64,000 nucleotides of DNA, from positions 1,054,001 to 1,118,000 of the forward strand of contig NZ_OW235315.1 in NCBI RefSeq assembly GCF_934924865.1, given 5' to 3'. The translations under genes and the position numbers were made by a program. Below, piece after piece: positions 16,995 to 25,952 of this stretch (the first letter of the stretch is position 1; each line of letters begins with the position of its first letter). The notes beneath the pieces were generated by a model. It did no database searches. It was given only the letters and a program-made list of their open reading frames with translations, and had not been told where the DNA came from. This stretch comes from Tepidibacter aestuarii. Its GTDB lineage: Bacteria > Bacillota > Clostridia > Peptostreptococcales > Peptostreptococcaceae.

Positions 16995-17744
16995 ATGAAC
17001 AATGAAAGAAAATTCATATATTTAATGAGTGTAATAGCCTTATTCTTTGCACTTGTATATAAACTAGTCAACTTTGTGATTTATAGCGAGGATATGAAGT
17101 TTGTAAATATAAGTATTACACTATTAAATATACTAATTATGATAATGATAATTATAATAATACTATCATCAATGGTATCTTATCTTGTTTTGAAAGATAA
17201 AAAAATAAGTAAGAGTATAATGAAAATTAATTTGATTATAGTCAACTTAATGTATCCTCTTATAATTGTTACTACTAAAATATTTGGTATACCTAAAAAT
17301 GATATTAGAAAGGTGTATGTAATTTTAAATAATAAATATATATACGCTAATAAATACCGCTTTAAAGCACAGGATATAATGCTTATAACACCTCACTGCT
17401 TACAAAAAAACTTTTGTAAACATAAGGTTACAAATGATATAGAAAATTGTAGACAGTGTGGACAGTGTAATGTTGAGGATTTAGTTAAACTAAAGCAAAA
17501 ATACAATGTGAAGGCCTTTGTTGCAACTGGAGGAACTCTAGCTAGAAAGATAATAATAGAGAACAAACCAAAAGCTGTAATAGCTATTGCGTGTGAGAGA
17601 GACTTAACTAGTGGTATACAGGATGTATCTAAGTTTCACGTAATAGGTATACTAAACAAAAGACCAAATGGACCTTGTTTTAATACAGAAATAGATATTG
17701 AAGATATAGAAGATGCCATTAAATTTTTCTTAGGAGGTAATTAG
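16995..17744 (+). CDS. DUF116 membrane-anchored cysteine-rich protein
   Basis: A 249-residue DUF116 protein. The N-terminal ~95 residues hold two hydrophobic segments (VIALFFALVYKLVNFVI and a long ILIMIMIIIIIL stretch). The C-terminal domain is cysteine-rich: LITPHCLQKNFCKHKV, CRQCGQCNVEDL, and later IACERDL and GPCFN. This suggests a metal or iron-sulfur site on the cytoplasmic side, but the function is not known. A GTG at 16986 overlapping fmt would extend the frame; the ATG at 16995 with GGGTGA upstream is preferred. It is conserved next to fmt in many Clostridia. Confidence 0.8.
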   Translation: MNNERKFIYLMSVIALFFALVYKLVNFVIYSEDMKFVNISITLLNILIMIMIIIIILSSMVSYLVLKDKKISKSIMKINLIIVNLMYPLIIVTTKIFGIPKNDIRKVYVILNNKYIYANKYRFKAQDIMLITPHCLQKNFCKHKVTNDIENCRQCGQCNVEDLVKLKQKYNVKAFVATGGTLARKIIIENKPKAVIAIACERDLTSGIQDVSKFHVIGILNKRPNGPCFNTEIDIEDIEDAIKFFLGGN

Positions 17745-17746
17745 TA

Positions 17747-18439
17747 ATGTATCCTTATTATTATGGGTTTGACCCAACTATGATATTATTAATTCCAGCT
17801 ATGTTACTTGCAGCGTATGCTCAAACTAAGGTTCAAACAACTTTTAATAAATATTTAAGAGTGTACAGCCAAAAAGGATATACAGGAGCTCAAGTAGCTA
17901 GACATATACTAGATAAAAATGGACTTAGAAATGTAGATATAGAATTGACTCACGGAAGACTTAGTGATCACTATGATCCTAGAAGTAAGGTCTTAAGACT
18001 TTCAAATGATGTATACCATGGAACTTCTATAGCATCTGTGTCAGTAGCTGCCCATGAGGTTGGTCATGCTATCCAACACGGAGAAGCGTATTTCCCACTT
18101 ACATTCAGAAACAATTTAGTTCCTATAGTGAATATAAGTTCATCTATGTCTTGGATATTCATAATGTTAGGTTTTTTAGTTACGCCATCATTATTAAAGA
18201 TAGGTATACTCTTATTTTCTGGTGCTGTATTATTTCAAGTTGTAACACTTCCTGTTGAATTTAATGCATCATCAAGAGCTATAGACCAGCTAGCTAGCAA
18301 TAGTTTAATAACAACTGAAGAAAGAAAATACAGTAAGAAGGTACTAGATGCGGCGGCACTTACTTATATAGCAGCGGCAGCGAGTGCGATACTTCAATTA
18401 GTTAGATTGGTAATTTTAAGTAATAGTAGAGATGATTAA
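17747..18439 (+). CDS. YugP-type membrane zinc metallopeptidase
   Basis: A 230-residue membrane protease of the neutral zinc metallopeptidase 2 family. It begins with a membrane segment (MILLIPAMLLAAYAQ) and carries the zinc site HEVGHAIQH at about residues 104-112. Two further membrane segments follow (IFIMLGFLV and the ILLFSGAVLFQ region), then LPVEFNASSRA, whose Glu is a likely third ligand. The C-terminal helix is Ala-rich. It follows the DUF116 gene by two bases, so the two are translationally linked. Physiological substrates are not established. Confidence 0.85.
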   Translation: MYPYYYGFDPTMILLIPAMLLAAYAQTKVQTTFNKYLRVYSQKGYTGAQVARHILDKNGLRNVDIELTHGRLSDHYDPRSKVLRLSNDVYHGTSIASVSVAAHEVGHAIQHGEAYFPLTFRNNLVPIVNISSSMSWIFIMLGFLVTPSLLKIGILLFSGAVLFQVVTLPVEFNASSRAIDQLASNSLITTEERKYSKKVLDAAALTYIAAAASAILQLVRLVILSNSRDD

Positions 18440-18448
18440 AAACAAATC

Positions 18449-18488
18449 CCATATTATTTTTTTAAATAAAAATAATATGGTTTTTTTT
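18449..18488 (+). terminator. Terminator after the zinc metallopeptidase
   Basis: CCATATTATT (18449-18458) and AATAATATGG (18471-18480) form a stem, followed by eight T's. rsmB starts only 25 bases later, so some read-through or a very close promoter must feed that gene. Confidence 0.85.
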
Positions 18489-18513
18489 GGTGAAATTTAA
18501 AGGAGAGAATAAA

Positions 18514-19845
18514 ATGAAAAGTAGTAGAGAAGTAGCGCTTAATGCTATATATGATATAGAAAATAATGGATTATACTCTAATTTAGGAGTTAATAAACAT
18601 TTAAGAGAGAGTAATCTCAAAGATATGGATAGAGGATTTTGTACAGAACTTATATACGGTGTTACTGAAAATAAGTACTTTTTAAACTATGTAATAAATA
18701 AATTTTCAAAGATAAAGGCTAAAAAGTTATCTCCACATGTTAGAAATATTCTTCAAATGGGAATATATCAGATATTATTTTTAGACAGTACAAAGGATTT
18801 TGCAGCTGTAAACGAAAGTGTAAATTTATCTAAAAAGTACTGTAAAAAGGCATCAGGATTTGTAAATGGAGTACTTAGAAATGTTGTTAGAAATCAAACT
18901 GACATAAAATACCCTGACAAAAACGAAGATATAGTAAAGTATCTATCTATAAAGTACTCTTATGAAGAATGGATTATTAAGAACTGGATAGATAAATTTG
19001 GACAAGATTTCACTGAGGAACTTGTTGAAGAAAATAATGAGAAGCCAGATCTATATTTAAGAACTAATGAACTTAAAATATCAAGAGAAGATTTAATCAA
19101 AAAGCTAGAAGAACAAGGTGTGGAATGTGAAGCGGTTAAATTAGTTAAAGAAGCTATAAAAGTAAAGAGCCTTAAAAATATAGAAAATAACGAACTATAT
19201 AAAAGGGGATATTTTCAAATTCAAGATATAAGTTCCATGATAATAGGTCATGTTATAAATCCTAGAGAAAATGATAATATATTAGATGTATGTTCAGCAC
19301 CAGGAGGGAAGACTACTCATTTAGCTACTTTAATGGAGAACAAAGGAAAAGTTATAGCAAGAGATATATTTGATCACAAATTAAAGCTTATAAAAGAAAA
19401 TACAAAAAGACTTGGGCTTAGTAATGTAGATATTCAAAAATTTGATGCTACAGAGTTTGATGAGGAGAGTTTAGAAAAATTTGAAACAGTACTAGTAGAT
19501 GCCCCTTGCTCTGGATTTGGTATAATAAGAAGAAAACCAGAAATAAAATATAAAAGGAAGAAGGAATTAGAAGGGATACCTCAAATTCAGAAAACGATAC
19601 TTCAAAATAGCTCTAAATATGTAAAAAAAGGTGGATTATTAATATATAGTACATGTACAATAGAAGATAGAGAAAACATAGATATAGTAAGTGAATTTTT
19701 AAAACTAAATGGTAATTTTGAGCTTGAACCAATAACAAATGTAAATGTTGATTTAGAAAATCAAGAAAATGGATATATAAAGCTATATCCTAATGTACAC
19801 GGTATGGATGGATTTTTTATAGCTAAATTAAGAAGGATGAGGTAG
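18514..19845 (+). CDS. rsmB: 16S rRNA m5C967 methyltransferase RsmB
   Basis: Methylates C967 of 16S rRNA with S-adenosylmethionine. The 443 residues have an N-terminal NusB-like RNA-binding domain (SREVALNAIYDIEN to ~150) and a C-terminal Rossmann methyltransferase. Motifs are CSAPGGKTTHLATLM for AdoMet, DAPCSGFGIIRRKPE with one catalytic Cys, and STCTIEDREN with the second. The ATG at 18514 has AAGGAGAG at the right distance; the longer frame from 18487 overlaps the terminator T-run and is rejected. It heads the run rsmB-rlmN-prpC-prkC-rsgA-rpe-thiN, found also in Bacillus. Confidence 0.95.
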   Translation: MKSSREVALNAIYDIENNGLYSNLGVNKHLRESNLKDMDRGFCTELIYGVTENKYFLNYVINKFSKIKAKKLSPHVRNILQMGIYQILFLDSTKDFAAVNESVNLSKKYCKKASGFVNGVLRNVVRNQTDIKYPDKNEDIVKYLSIKYSYEEWIIKNWIDKFGQDFTEELVEENNEKPDLYLRTNELKISREDLIKKLEEQGVECEAVKLVKEAIKVKSLKNIENNELYKRGYFQIQDISSMIIGHVINPRENDNILDVCSAPGGKTTHLATLMENKGKVIARDIFDHKLKLIKENTKRLGLSNVDIQKFDATEFDEESLEKFETVLVDAPCSGFGIIRRKPEIKYKRKKELEGIPQIQKTILQNSSKYVKKGGLLIYSTCTIEDRENIDIVSEFLKLNGNFELEPITNVNVDLENQENGYIKLYPNVHGMDGFFIAKLRRMR

Positions 19846-19853
19846 TGATTTAA

Positions 19854-20894
19854 ATGGACAAGGTATGTTTAAAGTCTTTGACTGAAAATGATATGAAGGA
19901 GTTTATGAAGGAAATAGGAGAAAAACCGTTTAGGGCAAATCAAATTTTTAGCTGGATATATAAAGAAATAGACTCTATAGATGATATGAGTAATATTTCT
20001 AAAGACTTAAGAAAAAAATTATCAGAAAAATCAAAGCTTGGAAAACTAGAAATATACAAAAAATTTGAATCTAAAATAGATGGGACTATAAAATATCTGT
20101 TTGCACTTGAAGATGGAAATATAATAGAGAGTGTTATGATGAAGTATGAGCACGGAGTATCTGTTTGTATATCAACTCAAGTAGGTTGTAGAATGGGATG
20201 TAATTTCTGTGCGTCTACAATAGATGGCTTGGAAAGGAATTTACATCCTTGGGAGATATTGGATCAAGTTCTTCAAATTCAAAAAGATATTAAAACTAGA
20301 GTATCAAACATTGTATTAATGGGAAGCGGAGAACCTTTTGATAATTTCGAAAATGTAAAAAAGTTTTTAGAAATAGTAAACGAGAAAAATGGTCTCAATA
20401 TAGGGTATAGACATATAACTCTTTCTACTTGTGGTATAGTACCCAAGATATATGAACTTGCTGATATGAAGATTCCTATAAATTTAGCTATATCACTTCA
20501 TGCAGCAGATGAAAATATTAGAAGAGAAATAATGCCAATAGCAAAATCGTATACCATTGATGAAATTATTAAGGCCTGCAAGTATTATATACAAAAAACT
20601 AATAGAAGAATTACATTTGAATATTCACTTATAAAGGGAGTCAATGATAAAAAAGAAGATGTAAAGCTTTTAGGCAATAAATTAAAAGGAATTCTATGTC
20701 ATGTGAATTTAATACCTATAAATAAAGTTGAAGAAAGAAGTTATGAAAAACCAGATAAAAATTATGTGTATAAATTCAAAGAGAACTTGAAACAAGCCGG
20801 AATTAATTGTACTATAAGAAGAGAAATGGGAAGCGATATTAAGGGTGCTTGTGGGCAATTGAGAAGAAAGCATTTAAATAAAGATGAAAAATAA
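19854..20894 (+). CDS. rlmN: Dual-specificity 23S rRNA / tRNA adenine-C2 methyltransferase RlmN
   Basis: A radical-SAM enzyme that methylates A2503 of 23S rRNA and A37 of some tRNAs. The CxxxCxxC cluster motif is Cys112, Cys116 and Cys119 (GCRMGCNFC). The C-terminal catalytic cysteine is Cys333 in SDIKGACGQLRRKH. MGSGEPFDNFENV and LSTCGIVP match the family; the usual MGMGEP reads MGSGEP here. At 346 residues the length is normal. Its start is 8 bases after rsmB. A Cfr-type resistance paralog is less likely because the neighbourhood is the standard rlmN locus. Confidence 0.95.
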   Translation: MDKVCLKSLTENDMKEFMKEIGEKPFRANQIFSWIYKEIDSIDDMSNISKDLRKKLSEKSKLGKLEIYKKFESKIDGTIKYLFALEDGNIIESVMMKYEHGVSVCISTQVGCRMGCNFCASTIDGLERNLHPWEILDQVLQIQKDIKTRVSNIVLMGSGEPFDNFENVKKFLEIVNEKNGLNIGYRHITLSTCGIVPKIYELADMKIPINLAISLHAADENIRREIMPIAKSYTIDEIIKACKYYIQKTNRRITFEYSLIKGVNDKKEDVKLLGNKLKGILCHVNLIPINKVEERSYEKPDKNYVYKFKENLKQAGINCTIRREMGSDIKGACGQLRRKHLNKDEK

Positions 20895-20935
20895 GAAGAT
20901 CAAACTGTAGGGTCCTTTGATTGGGGTGTGATTTT

Positions 20936-21682
20936 ATGAAGTATCATATTTTATCTGATATAGGAAATAAGAGAAAACAAAATGAAGATTTTTGTGGCTA
21001 TGAGATAATAGAACACGATAATCAAAAAATAGCTATATTTACCATAGCAGACGGAATGGGTGGTCATAAAAAAGGAGAAGTAGCTAGTAAATTGGCGGTA
21101 GAAAACATACTGTACTTTTTGAAAAAGAATTTAGTGAACGTGAATTTCAATAATTATATAGAAGTTAAATCTGTATTAAGGCAGGCTTATAAATATGCTA
21201 ATACTATAGTATACAAAACATCTTTATACGAAGAAGAATACAAGGGTATGGGAACTACGCTTACTACTGCTGTAATTCATAAAAACGATTTGTATATAGC
21301 AAATATTGGAGATAGCAGGTGTTATTTATTTACTGATAACGACATTAAAAAAGTTACAAAGGACAATTCACTAGTTCAAGAACTTCTAGATGAAGGTGCG
21401 ATAACAGAGAATGAGGCTCTTACTCATCCTCAAAGAAACGTAATAACAAGAGCAATAGGTACAGATGAATTTATAAAAATAGATTTTTATAAGGAAATAC
21501 TAGAAAAAGATAATAAAATAATACTGGCAACTGATGGTCTTACAAATTCAGTAACTATAAATGATATGAATAATATATTAATAAGTGATGGCGATTTAGA
21601 AAAATGCTGTAGTAAAATGATCGATATGGCAAAGCAAAATGGAAGTAAAGATAATATATCGGTTATATGCATAACAATTTAA
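20936..21682 (+). CDS. prpC: PP2C-type Ser/Thr protein phosphatase PrpC/Stp
   Basis: Dephosphorylates the substrates of the neighbouring kinase PrkC. The 248-residue PP2C domain shows the metal-binding Asps in KQNEDFCGYE and ADGMGGH, then NIGDSRCYL, LTHPQRNVITRAIG, LATDGLTNSV and the final SKDNISVI. The ATG at 20936 is chosen because it follows GGGGTG; the TTG at 20921 has no site. The stop overlaps the 5' extension of prkC, and both genes are surely co-expressed. This pair controls cell-wall and germination-related signalling in relatives. Confidence 0.94.
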   Translation: MKYHILSDIGNKRKQNEDFCGYEIIEHDNQKIAIFTIADGMGGHKKGEVASKLAVENILYFLKKNLVNVNFNNYIEVKSVLRQAYKYANTIVYKTSLYEEEYKGMGTTLTTAVIHKNDLYIANIGDSRCYLFTDNDIKKVTKDNSLVQELLDEGAITENEALTHPQRNVITRAIGTDEFIKIDFYKEILEKDNKIILATDGLTNSVTINDMNNILISDGDLEKCCSKMIDMAKQNGSKDNISVICITI

Positions 21683-21705
21683 ACAGAGAGTTGGTGATAC
21701 AGTTT

Positions 21706-23646
21706 ATGAAGAAGATGCTTAATGATAGGTATGAAATATTAGATAAAATAGGCGATGGAGGAATGGCATTTGTATATAAAGCTAGATGTACTATTTTAAA
21801 TAGAATTGTAGCTATCAAAGTTTTAAGACCCGAATTTAGCAATGATGAAGAATTTCTTTTAAAGTTTAAAAACGAAGCATTGGCATCAGCAGGGCTTACT
21901 CATCCTAATATTGTCAATATATACGATGTAGGACAAGATGAAGAGATAAACTATATAGTAATGGAATATGTAGATGGCATGAACCTTAAAGACTTGATAA
22001 AGAAAAAAGGAGCACTAGACTATTCTTATGCACTTGATATAATGAAGCAAATAGCCATGGCTTTAAATCAAGCACATAAAAATGGGATAGTACATAGAGA
22101 CATAAAGCCTCATAATATATTAATATCAGAAGACAATGTAGCAAAGGTTGCGGATTTTGGTATAGCAAAAGCTACTACGAGCTCAACTATAACTGTAGTT
22201 GGAAATGTAATAGGATCTGTACATTATTTTTCTCCTGAACAAGCCAGAGGTGGATATATAGATAAAACATCGGATCTTTATTCACTTGGTATAGTTCTTT
22301 ATGAAATGTTAACAGGAAAGGTACCTTTCAAAGGAGATACCCCTGTAAATATAGCCCTAAAACACATAAATGAAGATATAGATTTCGAGAAGGATATACC
22401 TGATGGTATACCCAAGGATATAAAAGGATTATTGTATAAGTTAACTCAAAAAAAACAATCGGATAGATACCAAAGTGCATATGAATTAATAAGCGATATA
22501 CAGCATATAGAGAATGATATAGAACTTGATTTTGAGGAAGATTATGAGCTTTATCATACACAAAAATTAAACTCTTTAAATGAAGAATTAAAAACTAATA
22601 TACCTAAAGAACTTAAAGAAGAAGGTGTTAATACGAATATGAGAAAGAAGTCTAAAAAGAAAATCAGCAACAAAAAAAAGATGACTATTTTAGGTATTTT
22701 GTTGGCACTTGTAATGTCTCTTTCAATTGCGTTTCTGGCATATAATTTGAAGGATTTATTTACTACAAAAAATTATGAAATGCCAGATTTTGAAAATGCT
22801 ACACTAGAAGATGCCACTAGTAGACTTGAAGCAATCGGTGTTAGTGTTCAAGTTAGAAAAGAGTCATATGATTCATCAGTAGAAAAAAATCATATAATAA
22901 GCCAAATTCCAGCGGCAAAAAGTTCAATTAGAAAGGGACAGACAGTTAAATTTGATGTAAGTAAGGGTGGAGAGCCTGTAACTGTTCCTAATTTAGTTAG
23001 AAAAACACTTGATGGTGCAGAGGATATACTAAAAGAAAATGATTTAAAAGAAGGCGTTATAGACTATGAATTTAGCTCGTTACCTGAAGGAACTATAATA
23101 AGTCAAAAACCAAGAGCATTTACAGAAGTAGAGCAAGGAACCGGTATAGACTTTATAGTGAGTAAGGGAGAAGAAGTGAAATTGATTAAGGTACCAAATG
23201 TAGTTGGGAAAACATTAGAAGATGCTAGAATATTGCTAGTTGAGCTAGGAATAGGAAAGGTACACTATAAAGAAGATAAGGATGAAAAAGAAGGCGTTAT
23301 ACTTAGCCAGACGCTAAAAGCAGGGCAATATGTAGAAGAAGGTAAAAAAATAGACTTAACAGTGAATGAGTATACAGAAGAAGAGGAAGTAGTAGAAGAG
23401 CCTTCTAAGAAAATTATAGAAAAGCAAATATCATTTGCATTACCAGAAGAAGAAGAGACTGTAAAGGTTCTGATAAAAGAGAAAGAAAAAAATAGTTCAA
23501 AGGTTGTATATGATAAAACAATAAATATACAAGAATCAGGAAATATGATATCAGTTCCTATTGAAGGTTATGAAGGAGAAACAAAAGAATATGAGATATA
23601 TGTAGATGATGCTTTTTATGGCAAGACAACGGCTGAATTTAAATAG
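21706..23646 (+). CDS. prkC: PASTA-domain Ser/Thr protein kinase PrkC
   Basis: A membrane receptor kinase of 646 residues. The kinase domain (about 8-275) has GDGGMAFVYKA, the ATP lysine Lys38 in VAIKVL, HRDIKPHN with catalytic Asp132, and DFG at 150-152. Its activation segment is rich in Thr and Ser. A basic linker precedes a single membrane helix at ~326-348. Outside are three PASTA repeats that bind peptidoglycan fragments (starting near MPDF, VPNL and VPNV), then an extra ~90-residue beta-rich tail. The ATG at 21706 follows GGTGAT; an earlier in-frame ATG overlapping prpC (21667) lacks a good site. In spore-formers PrkC can trigger germination. Confidence 0.94.
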   Translation: MKKMLNDRYEILDKIGDGGMAFVYKARCTILNRIVAIKVLRPEFSNDEEFLLKFKNEALASAGLTHPNIVNIYDVGQDEEINYIVMEYVDGMNLKDLIKKKGALDYSYALDIMKQIAMALNQAHKNGIVHRDIKPHNILISEDNVAKVADFGIAKATTSSTITVVGNVIGSVHYFSPEQARGGYIDKTSDLYSLGIVLYEMLTGKVPFKGDTPVNIALKHINEDIDFEKDIPDGIPKDIKGLLYKLTQKKQSDRYQSAYELISDIQHIENDIELDFEEDYELYHTQKLNSLNEELKTNIPKELKEEGVNTNMRKKSKKKISNKKKMTILGILLALVMSLSIAFLAYNLKDLFTTKNYEMPDFENATLEDATSRLEAIGVSVQVRKESYDSSVEKNHIISQIPAAKSSIRKGQTVKFDVSKGGEPVTVPNLVRKTLDGAEDILKENDLKEGVIDYEFSSLPEGTIISQKPRAFTEVEQGTGIDFIVSKGEEVKLIKVPNVVGKTLEDARILLVELGIGKVHYKEDKDEKEGVILSQTLKAGQYVEEGKKIDLTVNEYTEEEEVVEEPSKKIIEKQISFALPEEEETVKVLIKEKEKNSSKVVYDKTINIQESGNMISVPIEGYEGETKEYEIYVDDAFYGKTTAEFK

Positions 23647-23658
23647 AAGGAGAAAATT

Positions 23659-24543
23659 ATGCGAAATGGTAGAATAATAAAGGGAATAGGTGGTTTTTAT
23701 TATATAGATACAAGTGATGGTATATATGAATGTAAGGCTAGAGGTATATTCAGAAAGAAGAAGGTAACTCCACTTGTAGGTGATATGGTAGACATATCTG
23801 TAGTAAATGAAGAAGAAAAAAAAGGAGTAATAGAGGACATTAAAAAAAGAGAAAGTGAATTGATAAGACCTCCTATAGCTAATATAAATAAGGCTATAAT
23901 AGTATTTAGTATCAAAAATCCACAACCTCACTTTTCGCTTTTAGATAGATTTATAGTTTTAGCTGAAAAAGAAGGCTTAGAGGTAATTATAGTTATTAGT
24001 AAAATAGATTTAGATGAAGAGCAAGAATGTGAAAATGTAAAAAGAATATACAATAATGCAGGATATAAAGTAATACCTATAAGTACAAAAAAAGATATCA
24101 ACATACAACTTGTAAAAGAAGAACTAAAAGATAGTATAGTAGTATTTGCTGGACCATCTGGAGTTGGAAAATCAAGTCTTTTAAATAAGATCGATTCAAA
24201 TCTAAGTCTTGAAACTGGAAGTATAAGTGAAAAAATAAAGAGAGGAAAGCATACAACAAGATATGCACAACTTTTAAAGTTAGAAGATGGTGGTATGGTT
24301 GCCGATACACCTGGATTTAGTTCTTTAACGCTAGACTCTATAGAGCCACAAGACTTAAAGGATTATTTTATAGAATTTGATGATTACGCTGATGATTGTA
24401 AGTTTTATAGAAACTGTCTGCATGAGAATGAGCCAAACTGTGCAGTTAAGGATGCTCTTGAAGAAGGAAAGATAACTACTCAAAGATATGAAAGTTACTT
24501 ACAACTATTAAACGAAATAAGAAAAAAAAATAGGAGGTACTAA
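23659..24543 (+). CDS. rsgA: Ribosome small-subunit GTPase RsgA
   Basis: A circularly permuted GTPase that checks late maturation of the 30S subunit. The 294 residues have an N-terminal OB-fold. The GTPase follows in permuted order: SKIDLD (G4), then GPSGVGKSSLLNKI (G1), KHTT (G2) and DTPGFS (G3). A C-terminal zinc finger reads CKFYRNCLHENEPNCAVK. The ATG follows AAGGAGA. It lies between prkC and rpe, as in Bacillus (cpgA/yloQ), where PrkC phosphorylates this GTPase. Confidence 0.96.
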   Translation: MRNGRIIKGIGGFYYIDTSDGIYECKARGIFRKKKVTPLVGDMVDISVVNEEEKKGVIEDIKKRESELIRPPIANINKAIIVFSIKNPQPHFSLLDRFIVLAEKEGLEVIIVISKIDLDEEQECENVKRIYNNAGYKVIPISTKKDINIQLVKEELKDSIVVFAGPSGVGKSSLLNKIDSNLSLETGSISEKIKRGKHTTRYAQLLKLEDGGMVADTPGFSSLTLDSIEPQDLKDYFIEFDDYADDCKFYRNCLHENEPNCAVKDALEEGKITTQRYESYLQLLNEIRKKNRRY

Positions 24544-24545
24544 AC

Positions 24546-25202
24546 ATGATAAAATTAGCCCCATCAATACTTTCGGCAGATTTTGCAAGATTATTAGAGG
24601 ATATTAAAAAGGTAGAAAATGCAGGATGTGAGTACTTGCATATAGATGTAATGGATGGACACTTTGTGCCTAATATTACATTAGGACCTGGTATAGTAAA
24701 AAGCTTAAGAAAAGATGTAAATATGCTGTTTGATGTTCATCTTATGATTGAAAATCCTGACAATTATATACAAGACTTTGTAAATGCTGGTGCAGATATA
24801 ATAACAGTACATCAAGAAGCATGTACACACCTTCATAGAACAGTACAAAATATAAAATCAATGGGTGTTAAGGCTTGTGTATCGTTAAATCCTGCAACTC
24901 CTGTTGAAACTATAAAGCATGTTATAGATGAACTTGATATGGTTCTTATAATGACTGTTAACCCTGGCTTTGGAGGTCAATCTTTTATAGAAGGTATGGT
25001 TGATAAAATAAAAGAGGTTAGAGCACTTGCTAATGAGAGAAATCTTAACATTGAAATACAAGTTGATGGAGGAATGAAGCCAAGCAATGTTCATAAAGCA
25101 GTAGAAGCTGGAGCAAATGTTATTGTTGCAGGATCTGCTATATTTGGAAGTGATGATATAAATAAGACTGTACAAGAGTTTAGATCAAACTCAGTACTTT
25201 AG
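24546..25202 (+). CDS. rpe: Ribulose-phosphate 3-epimerase
   Basis: Interconverts ribulose 5-phosphate and xylulose 5-phosphate in the pentose phosphate pathway. The 218-residue TIM barrel shows LAPSILSADFA, HIDVMDGHFVPNITLG with metal ligands, VHLMIENP, MTVNPGFGGQSFI and QVDGGMKPSNV. The start lies 2 bases after the rsgA stop, with AGGAGGT inside the end of rsgA, so translation is coupled. It is followed by thiN with an 11-base gap. Confidence 0.97.
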   Translation: MIKLAPSILSADFARLLEDIKKVENAGCEYLHIDVMDGHFVPNITLGPGIVKSLRKDVNMLFDVHLMIENPDNYIQDFVNAGADIITVHQEACTHLHRTVQNIKSMGVKACVSLNPATPVETIKHVIDELDMVLIMTVNPGFGGQSFIEGMVDKIKEVRALANERNLNIEIQVDGGMKPSNVHKAVEAGANVIVAGSAIFGSDDINKTVQEFRSNSVL

Positions 25203-25213
25203 GAAGTGATATA

Positions 25214-25849
25214 TTGAAGTCTTTAATAATAGCAAATGGAAGTATGGATGATTATGATTTTTATGAAAGTATAATAAATAGCTACGACTGTATAATATGC
25301 GCAGACGGAGCCTCGAATCATGCATACAATATGAATATAAATCCTGATATTATAATAGGAGATCTGGACTCTATAAGTGATAAAGTAAAAAAATACTTTA
25401 TAGATAAGAATATAGAATTTAACAAATTTCCATCTAAAAAAGACAAAACAGATACAGAAATATGTATAGACTATGCTATAGATATAGGATCAAAAGAAAT
25501 AGACTTTATAGGGGTTTTAGGAAGTCGTATGGACCATTCTCTTGCCAATATAAATCTTTTATACTCTCTTTTGAAAAAAGGTATTAAATCGAGAATAATA
25601 AATGAAAACAACGAGATATATATGACCGATAACAAAATACAAATTACAGGCAAAAAAGGAGATATTGTATCTGTAATACCTATACACTCAGATGCATTAG
25701 GAGTTACCTTAAAGGGCCTTGAATATCCTCTTGAAGACTATGATTTAGAATTTGGTATATCACTAGGTATATCGAATGTCCTAGTAGATGATAAATGCGA
25801 AATAAGTATTAAAAGTGGATGTGTGTTGGTTATAAAAGCTAGAGATTAA
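25214..25849 (+). CDS. thiN: Thiamine pyrophosphokinase
   Basis: Transfers pyrophosphate from ATP to thiamine to make thiamine diphosphate. The 211 residues show the family pattern: CADGASNHAYNMNINPDIIIGDLDS in outline (ADGASNHA, IIGDLDSIS), KFPSKKDKTDTEICIDYA with the DKTDTE motif, and GVLGSRMDHSLANINLL. The C-terminal beta-rich thiamine-binding part follows. The start is TTG at 25214 after AGGAAGTGA. It ends the prpC-to-thiN run before a strong terminator. In Bacillus the same gene also precedes spoVM. Confidence 0.93.
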   Translation: MKSLIIANGSMDDYDFYESIINSYDCIICADGASNHAYNMNINPDIIIGDLDSISDKVKKYFIDKNIEFNKFPSKKDKTDTEICIDYAIDIGSKEIDFIGVLGSRMDHSLANINLLYSLLKKGIKSRIINENNEIYMTDNKIQITGKKGDIVSVIPIHSDALGVTLKGLEYPLEDYDLEFGISLGISNVLVDDKCEISIKSGCVLVIKARD

Positions 25850-25870
25850 TAATTAAATATACTTAAGTAT

Positions 25871-25933
25871 AAAAAAGGGCAGGGAGCAAAACAGCATAAC
25901 AAAATTATGCTATATTAATCCTTGTCCTTTTTC
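25871..25933. terminator. Bidirectional terminator between thiN and the minus-strand gene
   Basis: AAAAAGGGCAGGGA and TCCTTGTCCTTTTT pair fully with two G-U wobbles, with a second hairpin AGCATAA/TTATGCT inside the loop. The T- and A-rich flanks suit both strands. Confidence 0.85.
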
Positions 25934-25952
25934 ATGACTAAAATTTCTAATT

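Noticed and set aside
23340..23646. Fourth PASTA repeat in PrkC
   Set aside because: The C-terminal ~90 residues lack the PASTA start (VPN/MPDF-type) and pattern; only three repeats are supported.
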